The position numbers and the translations under genes were made by a program. This document shows positions 1-7,023 of a stretch of DNA of 21,492 bases, piece by piece; the first letter of the stretch is position 1, and every line of letters starts with the position of its first letter. The stretch is from an uncultured Treponema sp. Lineage in GTDB: Bacteria > Spirochaetota > Spirochaetia > Treponematales > Treponemataceae. Under the pieces are notes generated by a model. The model worked only from the letters and a program-made list of their open reading frames with translations, was not told where the DNA came from and did not search any database. The stretch spans positions 1 to 21,492 of the forward strand of contig CALBXN010000015.1 in NCBI GenBank assembly GCA_937890485.1, given 5' to 3'.

Positions 1-882
1 GCAGAAGGTAGCAAAGAACGTGTTTGTACTGTTTGTAACTATAAAGAAGTTGTTGATATTGCTAAAATCCCAAAAGGATTTGTATTAATCCCAGCAGGTA
101 CATTCCAAATGGGAAGTACCGCTGGTGAATTTGACGAAATACCAGTACACGAAGTAACCATAACAAAAGATTTTTACATGGGAAAATACGAAGTAACCCA
201 AGCAGAATATGAAAAATACTGTAATTACACAGGAAGTAATAGTCCAAGTTCAGATTATGGAGATGGAAACAATTATCCAGCATATTATGTAAGTTGGTAT
301 GATGCTCTTGTGTATTGTAATAAAAGGTCAATAGCAGAAGGATTAACCCCATGTTACAGTATTAGTGGCAATACAGACCCAAGTAAATGGGGAACTGTAC
401 CTACATCAAATGACAGTACATGGAATGCAGTACAATGTGATTGGAATGCAAATGGCTATCGCTTACCAACAGAAGCAGAGTGGGAATATGCAGCCCGAGC
501 AGGAGACAATACAGTATCATCAAAAACATACGCTGGTACAAATAGTTCAAGTAAATTAGGCGAATATGCATGGTATTATGATAATTCAGGTAGTAAAACC
601 CACCCTATAGGAACAAAGAAATCAAATGCCTTTGGCTTATATGACATGAGTGGAAATGTATATGAATGGTGCTGGAACTGGTATAAAAGTAGTTATAATA
701 CAGGCACAGAAGGAGGCAGTGACCCAACTGGCGCCTCGTCGGGCTCGTACCGCGTCGGCCGCGGTGGTTATTGGGACTTCAATTCGCTTTTCTGTACTGT
801 TTCTGATCGTAACTACTACGGCCCGGACTACCGCAACCGCGGCCTTGGTTTTCGTGTGGTGCGTTCAGCAGTAGCACAATAA
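1..882 (+). CDS. SUMF1 / C-type-lectin-fold surface protein with hypervariable 3' end (5' partial)
   Basis: The frame is open from base 1, so the real start lies upstream; the first ATG (109) falls inside the domain. The first residues (AEGSKERVCTVCNYKE) look like the end of a Cys-x-x-Cys repeat of bacterial surface proteins. A complete formylglycine-generating-enzyme-like (SUMF1) domain follows: IPAGTFQMGS (about residues 31-40), PVHEVTITKDFYMGKYEVTQ, NGYRLPTEAEWEYAARAG, GLYDMSGNVYEW, and the terminal GFRVVR. The family includes enzymes, but many members are non-catalytic ligand-binding C-lectin folds, and in Treponema denticola the DGR-diversified protein TvpA has this fold. From 727 to 864 no codon ends in A, over 46 consecutive codons in a gene otherwise rich in A/T third positions. 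The changed stretch corresponds to the ligand-binding end of the fold. I infer a displayed, retroelement-diversified binding protein. Cellular location cannot be judged because the N-terminus is missing. A plain SUMF1-family protein with a recombined 3' end is the alternative. Confidence 0.85.
   Translation, partial: AEGSKERVCTVCNYKEVVDIAKIPKGFVLIPAGTFQMGSTAGEFDEIPVHEVTITKDFYMGKYEVTQAEYEKYCNYTGSNSPSSDYGDGNNYPAYYVSWYDALVYCNKRSIAEGLTPCYSISGNTDPSKWGTVPTSNDSTWNAVQCDWNANGYRLPTEAEWEYAARAGDNTVSSKTYAGTNSSSKLGEYAWYYDNSGSKTHPIGTKKSNAFGLYDMSGNVYEWCWNWYKSSYNTGTEGGSDPTGASSGSYRVGRGGYWDFNSLFCTVSDRNYYGPDYRNRGLGFRVVRSAVAQ
727..866 (+). other. Putative DGR variable region (VR)
   Basis: This GC-rich segment closes the SUMF1-fold gene. 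Its codons are dominated by NNC and NNT forms (tac, gtc, ggc, gac, ttc, aac, tat, ctt, gat) at the places where treponemal DGR templates carry AAC or AAT. Invariant-looking codons lie between them (cgc, ggt, tgg, tgt, ccg). It ends in a stretch with no adenine from 841 to 866 encoding GLGFRVVR, as expected for the conserved end where mutagenic homing starts. Adenine-directed mutagenesis from an AAC-rich template would give this pattern. No reverse transcriptase or template repeat is present in the window, so the template would act in trans, as described for the multiple VR genes of T. denticola. The exact VR boundaries are inferred. Confidence 0.7.
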
Positions 883-907
883 TTTATTCTTGTCATAAAA
901 TCTTTAT

Positions 908-951
908 TCCCCGACGAAGTTTAAAAAAAATCTTCGACGGGGATTTTTTTT
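908..951 (+). terminator. Intrinsic terminator after the SUMF1-fold gene
   Basis: A 12-bp stem (908-919 with 932-943, one mismatch; arms TCCCCGACGAAG and CTTCGACGGGGA) encloses an A-rich loop and is followed by eight T residues (944-951). This is a textbook rho-independent terminator 25 bp after the stop codon. Confidence 0.9.
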
Positions 952-969
952 CTAAAAAGTGCAAATTAT

Positions 970-1054
970 GTCATGCTGAACTCGTTTCAGTACCGTCATG
1001 CTGAATTTATTTCAGCATCTCATTACAAAGATTCCGAATCAAGTTCGGAATGAC
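970..1054. repeat. Cluster of three ~25-bp hairpin repeats
   Basis: There are three related short palindromic units. Unit 1 (970-993) is GTCATGCTGAA-loop-TTCAG. Unit 2 (995-1021) has a perfect 8-bp stem, ATGCTGAA (998-1005) with TTCAGCAT (1011-1018), and a 5-nt loop. Unit 3 (1030-1054) has a perfect 8-bp stem, ATTCCGAA (1031-1038) with TTCGGAAT (1044-1051), and a 5-nt loop; it is oriented opposite to the others, with GTCA at its far end. They share a GTCAT...GAAC...TTC framework, the look of dispersed small mobile hairpins. Units 1 and 2 are direct repeats. No protein function is indicated. Confidence 0.7.
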
Positions 1055-1110
1055 AATCTGTTTTTGACATTTCGCTTTTACCCAATCTCCGCCCATCTTT
1101 CTTGCGTAAG

Positions 1111-1280
1111 AAAATAAACTTTGCAAAATCTACAATAAGTGCAGAAGAAAACTTGCGTAGACGAAAAAGAACCAAACGAAGTATTGCAAGCGCTAGCGCA
1201 GCACTAACGAGTTTGGGGATTTTTCGGTGAGAGCAAGTTTTCTTCGGATGCTCATTTTTCAATTTTGCAAAATTTAATTT
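1111..1280. repeat. ~170-bp imperfect palindrome (long hairpin element)
   Basis: A long inverted repeat is centred near 1194.5. The centre is the perfect palindrome GCGCTAGCGC (1190-1199). Further out, a perfect 13-bp arm pair GAAGAAAACTTGC (1144-1156) and GCAAGTTTTCTTC (1233-1245) shares the same centre. Outermost, AT-rich arms around TTGCAAAAT (1121-1129 and about 1263-1272) match with small gaps. The right arm overlaps the stop codon of the leftward 491-codon gene. This looks like a non-autonomous dispersed repeat. With the terminator and the hairpin cluster it fills the only stretch of more than 300 bases between 883 and 1273, in which I see no credible gene. Confidence 0.7.
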
Positions 1281-2749
1281 TCGGTATATTTTTCCATTCT
1301 TATTGGCATTGCAGAGCCTTCGATTATACAACTACTTGTAGTTACAGTTACTGGAATAAAATCTATTCTGTCTTCATTTATTTTGTACATAAAAAATCCA
1401 TTCAAAAGGCAATTTTCATTATCGGCTCTAAATTGAATTAAATCTGTATTAAATAAAGTTGTTGTTGTGTATACTCCAGTGAATTTTGTTGTATTTTGGG
1501 TAAGTGTAAAAAAATTCTCTGCAAAAGCAATTGTGTTTTCTTGAAACTTCCATTTTCCTGCACCTTCTTCCATTACGCTTATTATAGAAGTTTTTTCAGA
1601 ATGTTTTGTTTTTACAGAATTCATATTTTGAGATGTTTTTTTATAAACACCGTCCCAAAGAGTATCTGTTCCAATAACCATTCTAACATCATCTCTAACG
1701 CGAATTCGAATTTCATCTACAGAAACTAATGTGATATCAAAATATCTTACAAGGTTTGAAATAGATTTATTTGATGCTGTAATATGAATTCCGTTTCGTC
1801 TTAAAGTGTTGTTAAGCCAGTCATAAACTTCCTGAATTTTTTGGTCAAAAAAGATAATTTCTTCTGATTTTGGATCAAAAAATAAATATCTAGGGTTTTC
1901 CGTATTGCTTGTTCTATACCACATTCCATCAAGAAAATTCCTAAAAGTAGGAACAGTTCCGTCTAGAATTCTTGCTAATTCTTTTGCGGCAATTTTTTTA
2001 CTAGAAAGTCTTGTTGTTGCAGTTGGCTCGTAAACTGATGTTCTTTTATTCCATTCGTATGTTGTTTGAACTTGTTCATAGTCAGTTCCACCAGGAGTTT
2101 CTTCTGTACTGTACATTATGATTGGAAAGCAATCTGCATTCATATTGTATATTGAGTAGTTATCATTTCTTTGAGCCTGTTGTACAAAAATAGTTCCATC
2201 AGTTTGCAAATCTATGATTTTTGAAAATGAAATTCTGTTTTTGTCTATAACTGGGTTGTATGCTTGTAAAATTGAATCATTGTCAGAAGTAAATCCTGTG
2301 CAAACTAAAGTATTTGTGTGATTTCCCGCTAAATCCATAACCATAAGGCTAAAAGATTTTACTTGAAAGATAGGTGTTTGTAATTCAGTAAATCGCTGAT
2401 ATTCCGATGATTTTGAATCATATAGTCCAATAATCAAAATAATATCTGGATTATTGGCTTTTTTTACAGCAACCACCTGATCTTCGTATGTATCAGAATT
2501 TATATCAACACTGAGAGTTGTAATCAATGTTTCATCAAAATTTAATTGAACTAATGATGTATTTTCAACTTCTATAGAAGAATAAGATTCTGTAGAGTCT
2601 GTTTGTTCAGTTTTATTCGTTGTTACTGGAATTACTACTTTTGCTCTAACATTTTCTGTGCTGGAATCTTTAGCAAATGTTTTGTACACAAGAAAACCAA
2701 TCAAACTAATTGAAAAAAGAAAAAAAACAACAAATGTAAATCGCTTCAT
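1274..2749 (-). CDS. Pallilysin-related exported protein (TP0751-like position), no HEXXH
   Basis: 491 aa. Residues 5-25 form one hydrophobic segment after MKR, which is a signal anchor or uncleaved signal with no clear lipobox. After a Thr/Ser/Glu-rich linker (26-65), the segment containing DINSDTYED resembles the calcium-binding DxNxDxxxD loop of FG-GAP/VCBS or dockerin-type repeats. The C-terminal third is beta-rich with repeated aromatic strands (GVYKK, GVYTTTT, FFMYKI, ending IPVTVTTSSCIIEGSAMPIR), compatible with a lipocalin-like barrel. The gene follows the vWA gene by 6 bp, the pairing seen for tp0750-tp0751, whose TP0751 (pallilysin) is a lipocalin-fold adhesin and protease. I found no HEXXH anywhere, so protease activity is not supported. 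Its own ribosome site is weak (AAGAAA), which suggests coupling to the upstream gene. The family assignment rests mainly on context and overall character. Confidence 0.6.
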   Translation of the reverse strand: MKRFTFVVFFLFSISLIGFLVYKTFAKDSSTENVRAKVVIPVTTNKTEQTDSTESYSSIEVENTSLVQLNFDETLITTLSVDINSDTYEDQVVAVKKANNPDIILIIGLYDSKSSEYQRFTELQTPIFQVKSFSLMVMDLAGNHTNTLVCTGFTSDNDSILQAYNPVIDKNRISFSKIIDLQTDGTIFVQQAQRNDNYSIYNMNADCFPIIMYSTEETPGGTDYEQVQTTYEWNKRTSVYEPTATTRLSSKKIAAKELARILDGTVPTFRNFLDGMWYRTSNTENPRYLFFDPKSEEIIFFDQKIQEVYDWLNNTLRRNGIHITASNKSISNLVRYFDITLVSVDEIRIRVRDDVRMVIGTDTLWDGVYKKTSQNMNSVKTKHSEKTSIISVMEEGAGKWKFQENTIAFAENFFTLTQNTTKFTGVYTTTTLFNTDLIQFRADNENCLLNGFFMYKINEDRIDFIPVTVTTSSCIIEGSAMPIRMEKYTEN

Positions 2750-2755
2750 AGTTTC

Positions 2756-3406
2756 TTATTGTACAGAATAAATTCTAGAGTTTCCAGATGCTACGATATT
2801 ATTGTAAATTTTTTTAGCTAAATCTGCTACGCTTTGGTCAGAAGCGGTTCTAACTGCAATTTCGTACCAGCTTCCAATTCCTTGTGTTGAATCACCTTCG
2901 TGATACATAATTCTATCTGTAGAAAGATATTTATCAGCAAAGTCGTAGTAAGTTCCAGCATATTTTGAACTGTAAGATGCTTCTTGAATAAGGTCTGTAA
3001 AGAGAAGTGTAACTCGCATTCTTGAAGATGGTGTTAAATCTAAGCGCTTTTTTGCATTATCTAAAACACTTCCGATGTCTGTAAAAGGACCATCGGCTTT
3101 TTGCTCTTGAATTACTGCAATTAAGTTATCTATATCTTCTGGAGTTTTAATTGTTTCTGAGTAAATTACTTTAGATTCTCCATAAAAAATGAATACTGTA
3201 ATAAAATCTTCCATTGCTACACATCTTTTTAGGAATTTATTACATATCCAATCTTTCATAGAATCAAAGGAATTTGTTTCATCCATGGAAATAGATTTAT
3301 CAATTATGATATATAAGTCTACAGGTTCTGTGCGTTCTAATGCAAATATAAACTGAGTAGAGAACAACATTACTAAAAAAAATACAAATTTCTGAAAAAA
3401 TTTCAT
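2756..3406 (-). CDS. Secreted von Willebrand A-domain protein (TP0750-like)
   Basis: 216 aa. A typical signal peptide (MKFFQKFVFFLVMLFSTQFIFA, cleavage about residue 22) is followed by a single vWA domain. The metal-ion-dependent adhesion site is complete: DKSIS (DxSxS) after the first strand, the Thr of GPFTDIG, and the Asp of LLFTDL. The protein is short and ends soon after the domain, so it is a free-standing exported vWA unit rather than part of a chelatase or transporter. It leads a leftward two-gene unit with the pallilysin-related gene. In T. pallidum the corresponding pair is reported to be co-expressed and to interact. A Shine-Dalgarno sequence AAGGA lies at 3416-3420, and a promoter sits at 3461-3489. 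The role is inferred to be envelope-associated adhesion or partner binding. Confidence 0.8.
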   Translation of the reverse strand: MKFFQKFVFFLVMLFSTQFIFALERTEPVDLYIIIDKSISMDETNSFDSMKDWICNKFLKRCVAMEDFITVFIFYGESKVIYSETIKTPEDIDNLIAVIQEQKADGPFTDIGSVLDNAKKRLDLTPSSRMRVTLLFTDLIQEASYSSKYAGTYYDFADKYLSTDRIMYHEGDSTQGIGSWYEIAVRTASDQSVADLAKKIYNNIVASGNSRIYSVQ

Positions 3407-3460
3407 AAAAATCCGTCCTTACTGTGTTTAAAATAGTCAAAATATGTTTATTTGTTAACT

Positions 3461-3489
3461 ATTATATAATAACTATATCATATTTTAAA
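3461..3489 (-). promoter_or_regulatory. Sigma-70-type promoter for the vWA / pallilysin-like unit
   Basis: Read leftward, TTTAAA (3484-3489) is followed after 17 bp by a perfect TATAAT (RC of 3461-3466). The -35 matches the consensus at four of six positions. The predicted transcript has a leader of about 50 nt before the ATG at 3406. Confidence 0.55.
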
Positions 3490-3501
3490 GAAATTTAACA
3501 C

Positions 3502-3514
3502 AAAAAAAAAAAAA
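3502..3514. repeat. Homopolymeric A13 tract between divergent promoters
   Basis: Thirteen consecutive A residues lie 3 bp upstream of the cfpA -35 element and just behind the divergent vWA promoter. The tract is a possible UP-like or bent-DNA element, and is long enough to be slippage-prone. Confidence 0.8.
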
Positions 3515-3517
3515 TGC

Positions 3518-3545
3518 TTTACATTCTGTTGAGTATGTTTATAAT
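3518..3545 (+). promoter_or_regulatory. Sigma-70-type promoter for cfpA
   Basis: TTTACA (3518-3523), a 16-bp spacer and a perfect TATAAT (3540-3545). Transcription from about 3552 gives a leader of roughly 77 nt. That leader is richer in G and C than its surroundings (about 3571-3610), ending in an AAGGAG ribosome site (3618-3623). Confidence 0.6.
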
Positions 3546-3628
3546 CTTAGATATAAGACTTAGCAAAAATAGGCGCATCGCTATTCGCTTTTAGGCATTG
3601 GCGAGGCGGTGTATTAAAAGGAGATATT

Positions 3629-5638
3629 ATGGCTAGTTTAGACATGAAAAAAAGCCCTAACGTATTTGATCCTACCACACCTAGTGCAGTTGGTTCAAGA
3701 AACTCTCTTGCACAGGAATATCGTGATCAACAGGCTGAAGTAAACAAACTTCTTGAAGAAGAAGCAAATAAGGTTTTAAACCACATCACAGCAAAACTTC
3801 CTAATGAAGTTCTTACACAATTGGATGTTATGGGTGGTTTGAAAGAAAAACTTTATAACTATTTCAACCAAAACTATCAAAACATGTTCAACCGTTATGT
3901 TGTAACATCAGAAGATGAAATGGTTAAAAAGGTAAGAAACTTCATTGATAAAGAAGAAATGAAGGTACTTAACCGCTATACACCAAAAGAAATCGCAGCT
4001 CTTCTTGAAGATGTTGGTGGTGCAGATAAATTTAATACAGGTGAAATTGAAAAATCTGTAGTAAACATGTACGGACACTTACAGGGACACATTCAACGTG
4101 GTGTAAACGATTTGGAAACACTTACAAACTCACTTCTTCGTCAAAAAACAGATGTTGGTGCTTTCGTTCGTGGTGAAAACGCTTACTCAATCGTAAAATG
4201 TGCTTTCAAAGATAATATTCTTAAACCAAAAACAGTTTCTGATGTAAAACTTTCTATTAACATCCTTGATTCAGAACTTATCAGTCCTATTTTCCATTAT
4301 CAAGTAACTGTTGAATATCTTATCAAAGACTTGCTTTCAAAACACATCACTGAAGAACTCGACAAAGTTGTAGAAAATATGAAAAACGACAGAATCGAGC
4401 AAGGTCTTGATGAAATGACTGATGGTGAGCTTATTTTTGCTAAGATGAACCATGTAACAGATTTTACAGATGACAATATTGATAGTCCAAAGAGCCGTCG
4501 TTACAGTATTGTTGCAAAAGATTTAATGGACAGAATTCAAGACTTAAGAGCTGAAATCGATCCAGAAACTTTTGACCAATTAAATATCCGTGAAAACTTA
4601 AAAAATATCATTGATATTGAAAATATTCGTAACCGTGGATTTAACACAGCAATTAACTCACTTACATCAATTCTTGATACTTCAAAAATGGGTTATCAAT
4701 ATATTGAAAACCTTAAAAATGCTCGTGAACTTATCCTTCGTGAATATGAAGATACAGATGCAGCACATCTTCCAGATGAACGCTATCAAATTCGCTTAAA
4801 ATACTATGATAATGCTCAACTTCTTAACGAACGAGAAGCATATCGTGTACAACTTGCAAGTTTTGCAACAGAAGTAGAACACTTATGGGATGTTCTTCAT
4901 ACAGATTACGATGATTCAAAACGTTGGAAGAGAGTTGCAGACTTTGAAGACTTGGCTGCTCTTTACAAGAAAAAGATTGTTAGTCGCTACAAGTCAAAAA
5001 CTGGCGATCCTGTATACGAAGACACAGCAAAAGTTTGGGATGAAGTTTCTTTTGTAAAAGCACAAGAAACAGATGTTGAAAAAATGAACCAAACATTCTT
5101 GTACGAAAAAGATAAGATTCGTAGCAAACTTATTATCATGAGAGATAAACTTGCTTCTATGTACGATTATCAATATCCAATTGAACGTCGTGTAATGGAA
5201 GAAAGATTGAATTTCCTTGAAACAGAATTTAACAAGTTCGATTACATGATTAACCCTTTCCATATTCAACCTGGTCTTTTGATGGATATCGATATTACAT
5301 CTATCAAACGTAAGAAGGCAACTTTAGACGGAATGGCAAACGTGTTGAACGAATTCTTGCACAGCGTATCAAAAGGATTCCAAGATGCAGCATTCGCTTC
5401 ATTCTCACGCCGTCGTTCAACTGTTCGTGTTGACCTTTCACAATCTTTTGCTCCACCAGAAGCAGATGATAAAAATGATGCAGGAAAATCAAGTTCTCCA
5501 GCAAAAGAACTTTTAGCAGAAATTAATTCTGATGCATTACCTGAACCAAAAGCAGAAAAAGCTCCTGCAAAAAAATCAACAAAATCATCAAAAACTGGTG
5601 TAGTTGATTCTGGAAAATCACGCCGAGGACGAAAATAA
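3629..5638 (+). CDS. cfpA: Cytoplasmic filament protein A
   Basis: 669 aa, close to the ~678 aa I recall for T. pallidum CfpA (TP0748). It forms the ribbon of cytoplasmic filaments that runs beneath the inner membrane along the treponemal cell and is needed for proper cell division and morphology. There is no signal peptide or membrane segment. Most of the protein is highly charged and helical, with heptad-like stretches (about residues 25-130, 280-345 and 360-520) suited to coiled-coil assembly. The last ~60 residues are a low-complexity Lys/Ala/Ser/Pro tail ending SGKSRRGRK, unlike the ordered core. The start is fixed by AAGGAG at 3618-3623 and the MASLDMKK opening. It has its own promoter and is followed by a 16-bp hairpin, consistent with a highly expressed structural gene partly insulated from the two genes downstream. 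Confidence 0.9.
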   Translation: MASLDMKKSPNVFDPTTPSAVGSRNSLAQEYRDQQAEVNKLLEEEANKVLNHITAKLPNEVLTQLDVMGGLKEKLYNYFNQNYQNMFNRYVVTSEDEMVKKVRNFIDKEEMKVLNRYTPKEIAALLEDVGGADKFNTGEIEKSVVNMYGHLQGHIQRGVNDLETLTNSLLRQKTDVGAFVRGENAYSIVKCAFKDNILKPKTVSDVKLSINILDSELISPIFHYQVTVEYLIKDLLSKHITEELDKVVENMKNDRIEQGLDEMTDGELIFAKMNHVTDFTDDNIDSPKSRRYSIVAKDLMDRIQDLRAEIDPETFDQLNIRENLKNIIDIENIRNRGFNTAINSLTSILDTSKMGYQYIENLKNARELILREYEDTDAAHLPDERYQIRLKYYDNAQLLNEREAYRVQLASFATEVEHLWDVLHTDYDDSKRWKRVADFEDLAALYKKKIVSRYKSKTGDPVYEDTAKVWDEVSFVKAQETDVEKMNQTFLYEKDKIRSKLIIMRDKLASMYDYQYPIERRVMEERLNFLETEFNKFDYMINPFHIQPGLLMDIDITSIKRKKATLDGMANVLNEFLHSVSKGFQDAAFASFSRRRSTVRVDLSQSFAPPEADDKNDAGKSSSPAKELLAEINSDALPEPKAEKAPAKKSTKSSKTGVVDSGKSRRGRK

Positions 5639-5653
5639 TTCGTCTAAATAAGT

Positions 5654-5690
5654 AAATTCTTGGAGAAATATTTTATTTCTCCAAGAATTT
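5654..5690 (+). terminator. Strong hairpin after cfpA
   Basis: A perfect 16-bp inverted repeat (5654-5669 with 5675-5690) has a 5-nt loop and lies 15 bp after the cfpA stop. The tract after the stem is short (TTTTA), so it may act as a partial terminator or 3' stabiliser rather than a full stop. I see no convincing promoter between it and the next gene. Confidence 0.75.
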
Positions 5691-5739
5691 TACGCATAAA
5701 AGACGCAATCAGTCTTTCTCTTACGATTTGGAGGGTTCT

Positions 5740-6996
5740 ATGGGCGTAGCAGCTCGTTCATACAATGATACTGTAGATAAATTAATGACATGTCCTGCAC
5801 AAAAAGTGCATATCGCAGATGCAGTAACTGATCTTGTTATAAAAAAAGAAATCACCGTAGCTGATGTTCCAGCTATTATGTATAAAATACTTATTGAAAA
5901 TTGGAAATATTCCGTTAATTCATATAATTTTGAATCCAATGCCTTTAATGCGGATCAAATTGTTTCAGATTTTGCAAAATGGAAGGCTTTAGATATAGTT
6001 TTTATGTATCATCATCCTGATTTAGGTGCAATTGTTATAAATCCAAAAAATCCTGCTCACAAAGAATATATTTCTGACTTTAGAAAAAATGAAATGTTGG
6101 TTGTATTCACTGGTTATACAGGAAAGAAAAATGCTGACGAACTTTGTGAATTAGCAAATAAAAAATCAATGGATGTAATTTACGGTAGAAAATGTTCAGG
6201 AATTGAAAAATTACTAAAAGGTTCTTACAGTTTTAAAAAAGATGCAAAGTTTGAATATGAAACATCTGAAGCTATTTCTTCAGGAACTGTAATTTCTGGT
6301 AAATCAAGAAGTTCTTCTAAATCTGAGCGTAACGTAATAGTAAAACCTGGAAAAATTGTAGAAAGAAGTTATGAACAAAAACAATCTTTCTTCATTGGTG
6401 GAAAAACTAACACAGAAAATCCTAAATGGTCATACGCAAAATATTGTGCAGATGTAAAAAATCAACCAAAAGATGCAAAAACACCTGTTGCTGCAATTCC
6501 TCAAAGTACAGGAACTTTCTCTTTTGCAAAACAAAATCAGGCTGTACAAAATGCTTTACCAGCTCCAGAAATCTCTGTGTCTGAAGTTCCAGCAGTACAA
6601 AATGAAGTGGTTGCAGAACCTCAAACTTCTGTACCAGAAACTTCAAATACAAATCCTAATTCTATTAAGAAAATGTCTCCAATGCTTTCAGTTGTTGTTA
6701 CAAACGAACTTTTCCACAACGGAAATGTTGAAGCATGGAAAAGAATTATGGCAAGTTATACAGCAAAATATCCAGATTTGCAAATTTGGGTTTACTACGA
6801 TGGAGAAAAAATTACTGATATAAATGCTCTTTTCAAATGGGGAAAGGTAAAACATGGTAGTTGTATTCAATTTGTTGTAGTTGGTGAAGATATAAAAGAT
6901 GTAGCAAAATTGAAACGCTACTTTACACAGGGAGCAAGTCCAATGTTCGAAGCATTTTTACAAGGCGCTCCAGGAACAGTCCTCAATCTGTTCTAA
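5740..6996 (+). CDS. Unknown treponemal cytoplasmic protein (TP0747-like position)
   Basis: 418 aa from ATG 5740. GGAGGG at 5730-5735 gives ideal spacing, so the longer TTG start at 5728 is rejected because it would bury the ribosome site inside the gene. I recognise no family. There is no signal peptide or membrane segment. An ordered N-terminal part (about 1-170: helical opening, then strands around IVFMYHHPDLGAIVINP and MLVVFTGYTG) is followed by a Ser/Lys-rich stretch and a Gln/Pro/Val-rich low-complexity linker (about 245-305). A compact C-terminal domain (about 310-418) includes LSVVVTNELFHNGNVEAW, WVYYDGEKI and IQFVVVGEDI and ends PGTVLNLF. It sits between cfpA and the PPDK-like gene (27-bp gap to the latter), so it probably works with one of them. 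Two ordered ends tethered by a flexible linker suggest a scaffold or adaptor; this is inference only. Confidence 0.8.
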   Translation: MGVAARSYNDTVDKLMTCPAQKVHIADAVTDLVIKKEITVADVPAIMYKILIENWKYSVNSYNFESNAFNADQIVSDFAKWKALDIVFMYHHPDLGAIVINPKNPAHKEYISDFRKNEMLVVFTGYTGKKNADELCELANKKSMDVIYGRKCSGIEKLLKGSYSFKKDAKFEYETSEAISSGTVISGKSRSSSKSERNVIVKPGKIVERSYEQKQSFFIGGKTNTENPKWSYAKYCADVKNQPKDAKTPVAAIPQSTGTFSFAKQNQAVQNALPAPEISVSEVPAVQNEVVAEPQTSVPETSNTNPNSIKKMSPMLSVVVTNELFHNGNVEAWKRIMASYTAKYPDLQIWVYYDGEKITDINALFKWGKVKHGSCIQFVVVGEDIKDVAKLKRYFTQGASPMFEAFLQGAPGTVLNLF

Positions 6997-7023
6997 AAAT
7001 TTGTTTTATCAGGAAGGGATATT

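Noticed and set aside
109..111. ATG 109 as the start of the first gene
   Set aside because: The frame is open to base 1, and residues before this ATG (FVLIPAGTFQ) are part of the SUMF1 domain, so the ATG is internal.
970..1054. CRISPR array
   Set aside because: There are only three units, in mixed orientation, without regular spacers, and no cas genes in the window.
1023..1331. 102-codon leftward open frame
   Set aside because: It spans the long palindrome and a hairpin repeat, and its end (CHSELDSESL) is simply the translated repeat. There is no plausible ribosome site or family likeness.
1274..2749. Metalloprotease activity by analogy with pallilysin
   Set aside because: No HEXXH or other zinc-binding pattern was found in the translated sequence.
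5728..5739. TTG 5728 as start of the unknown 418-aa gene
   Set aside because: The GGAGGG ribosome site at 5730-5735 would lie inside the coding sequence; it is ideally spaced for ATG 5740.
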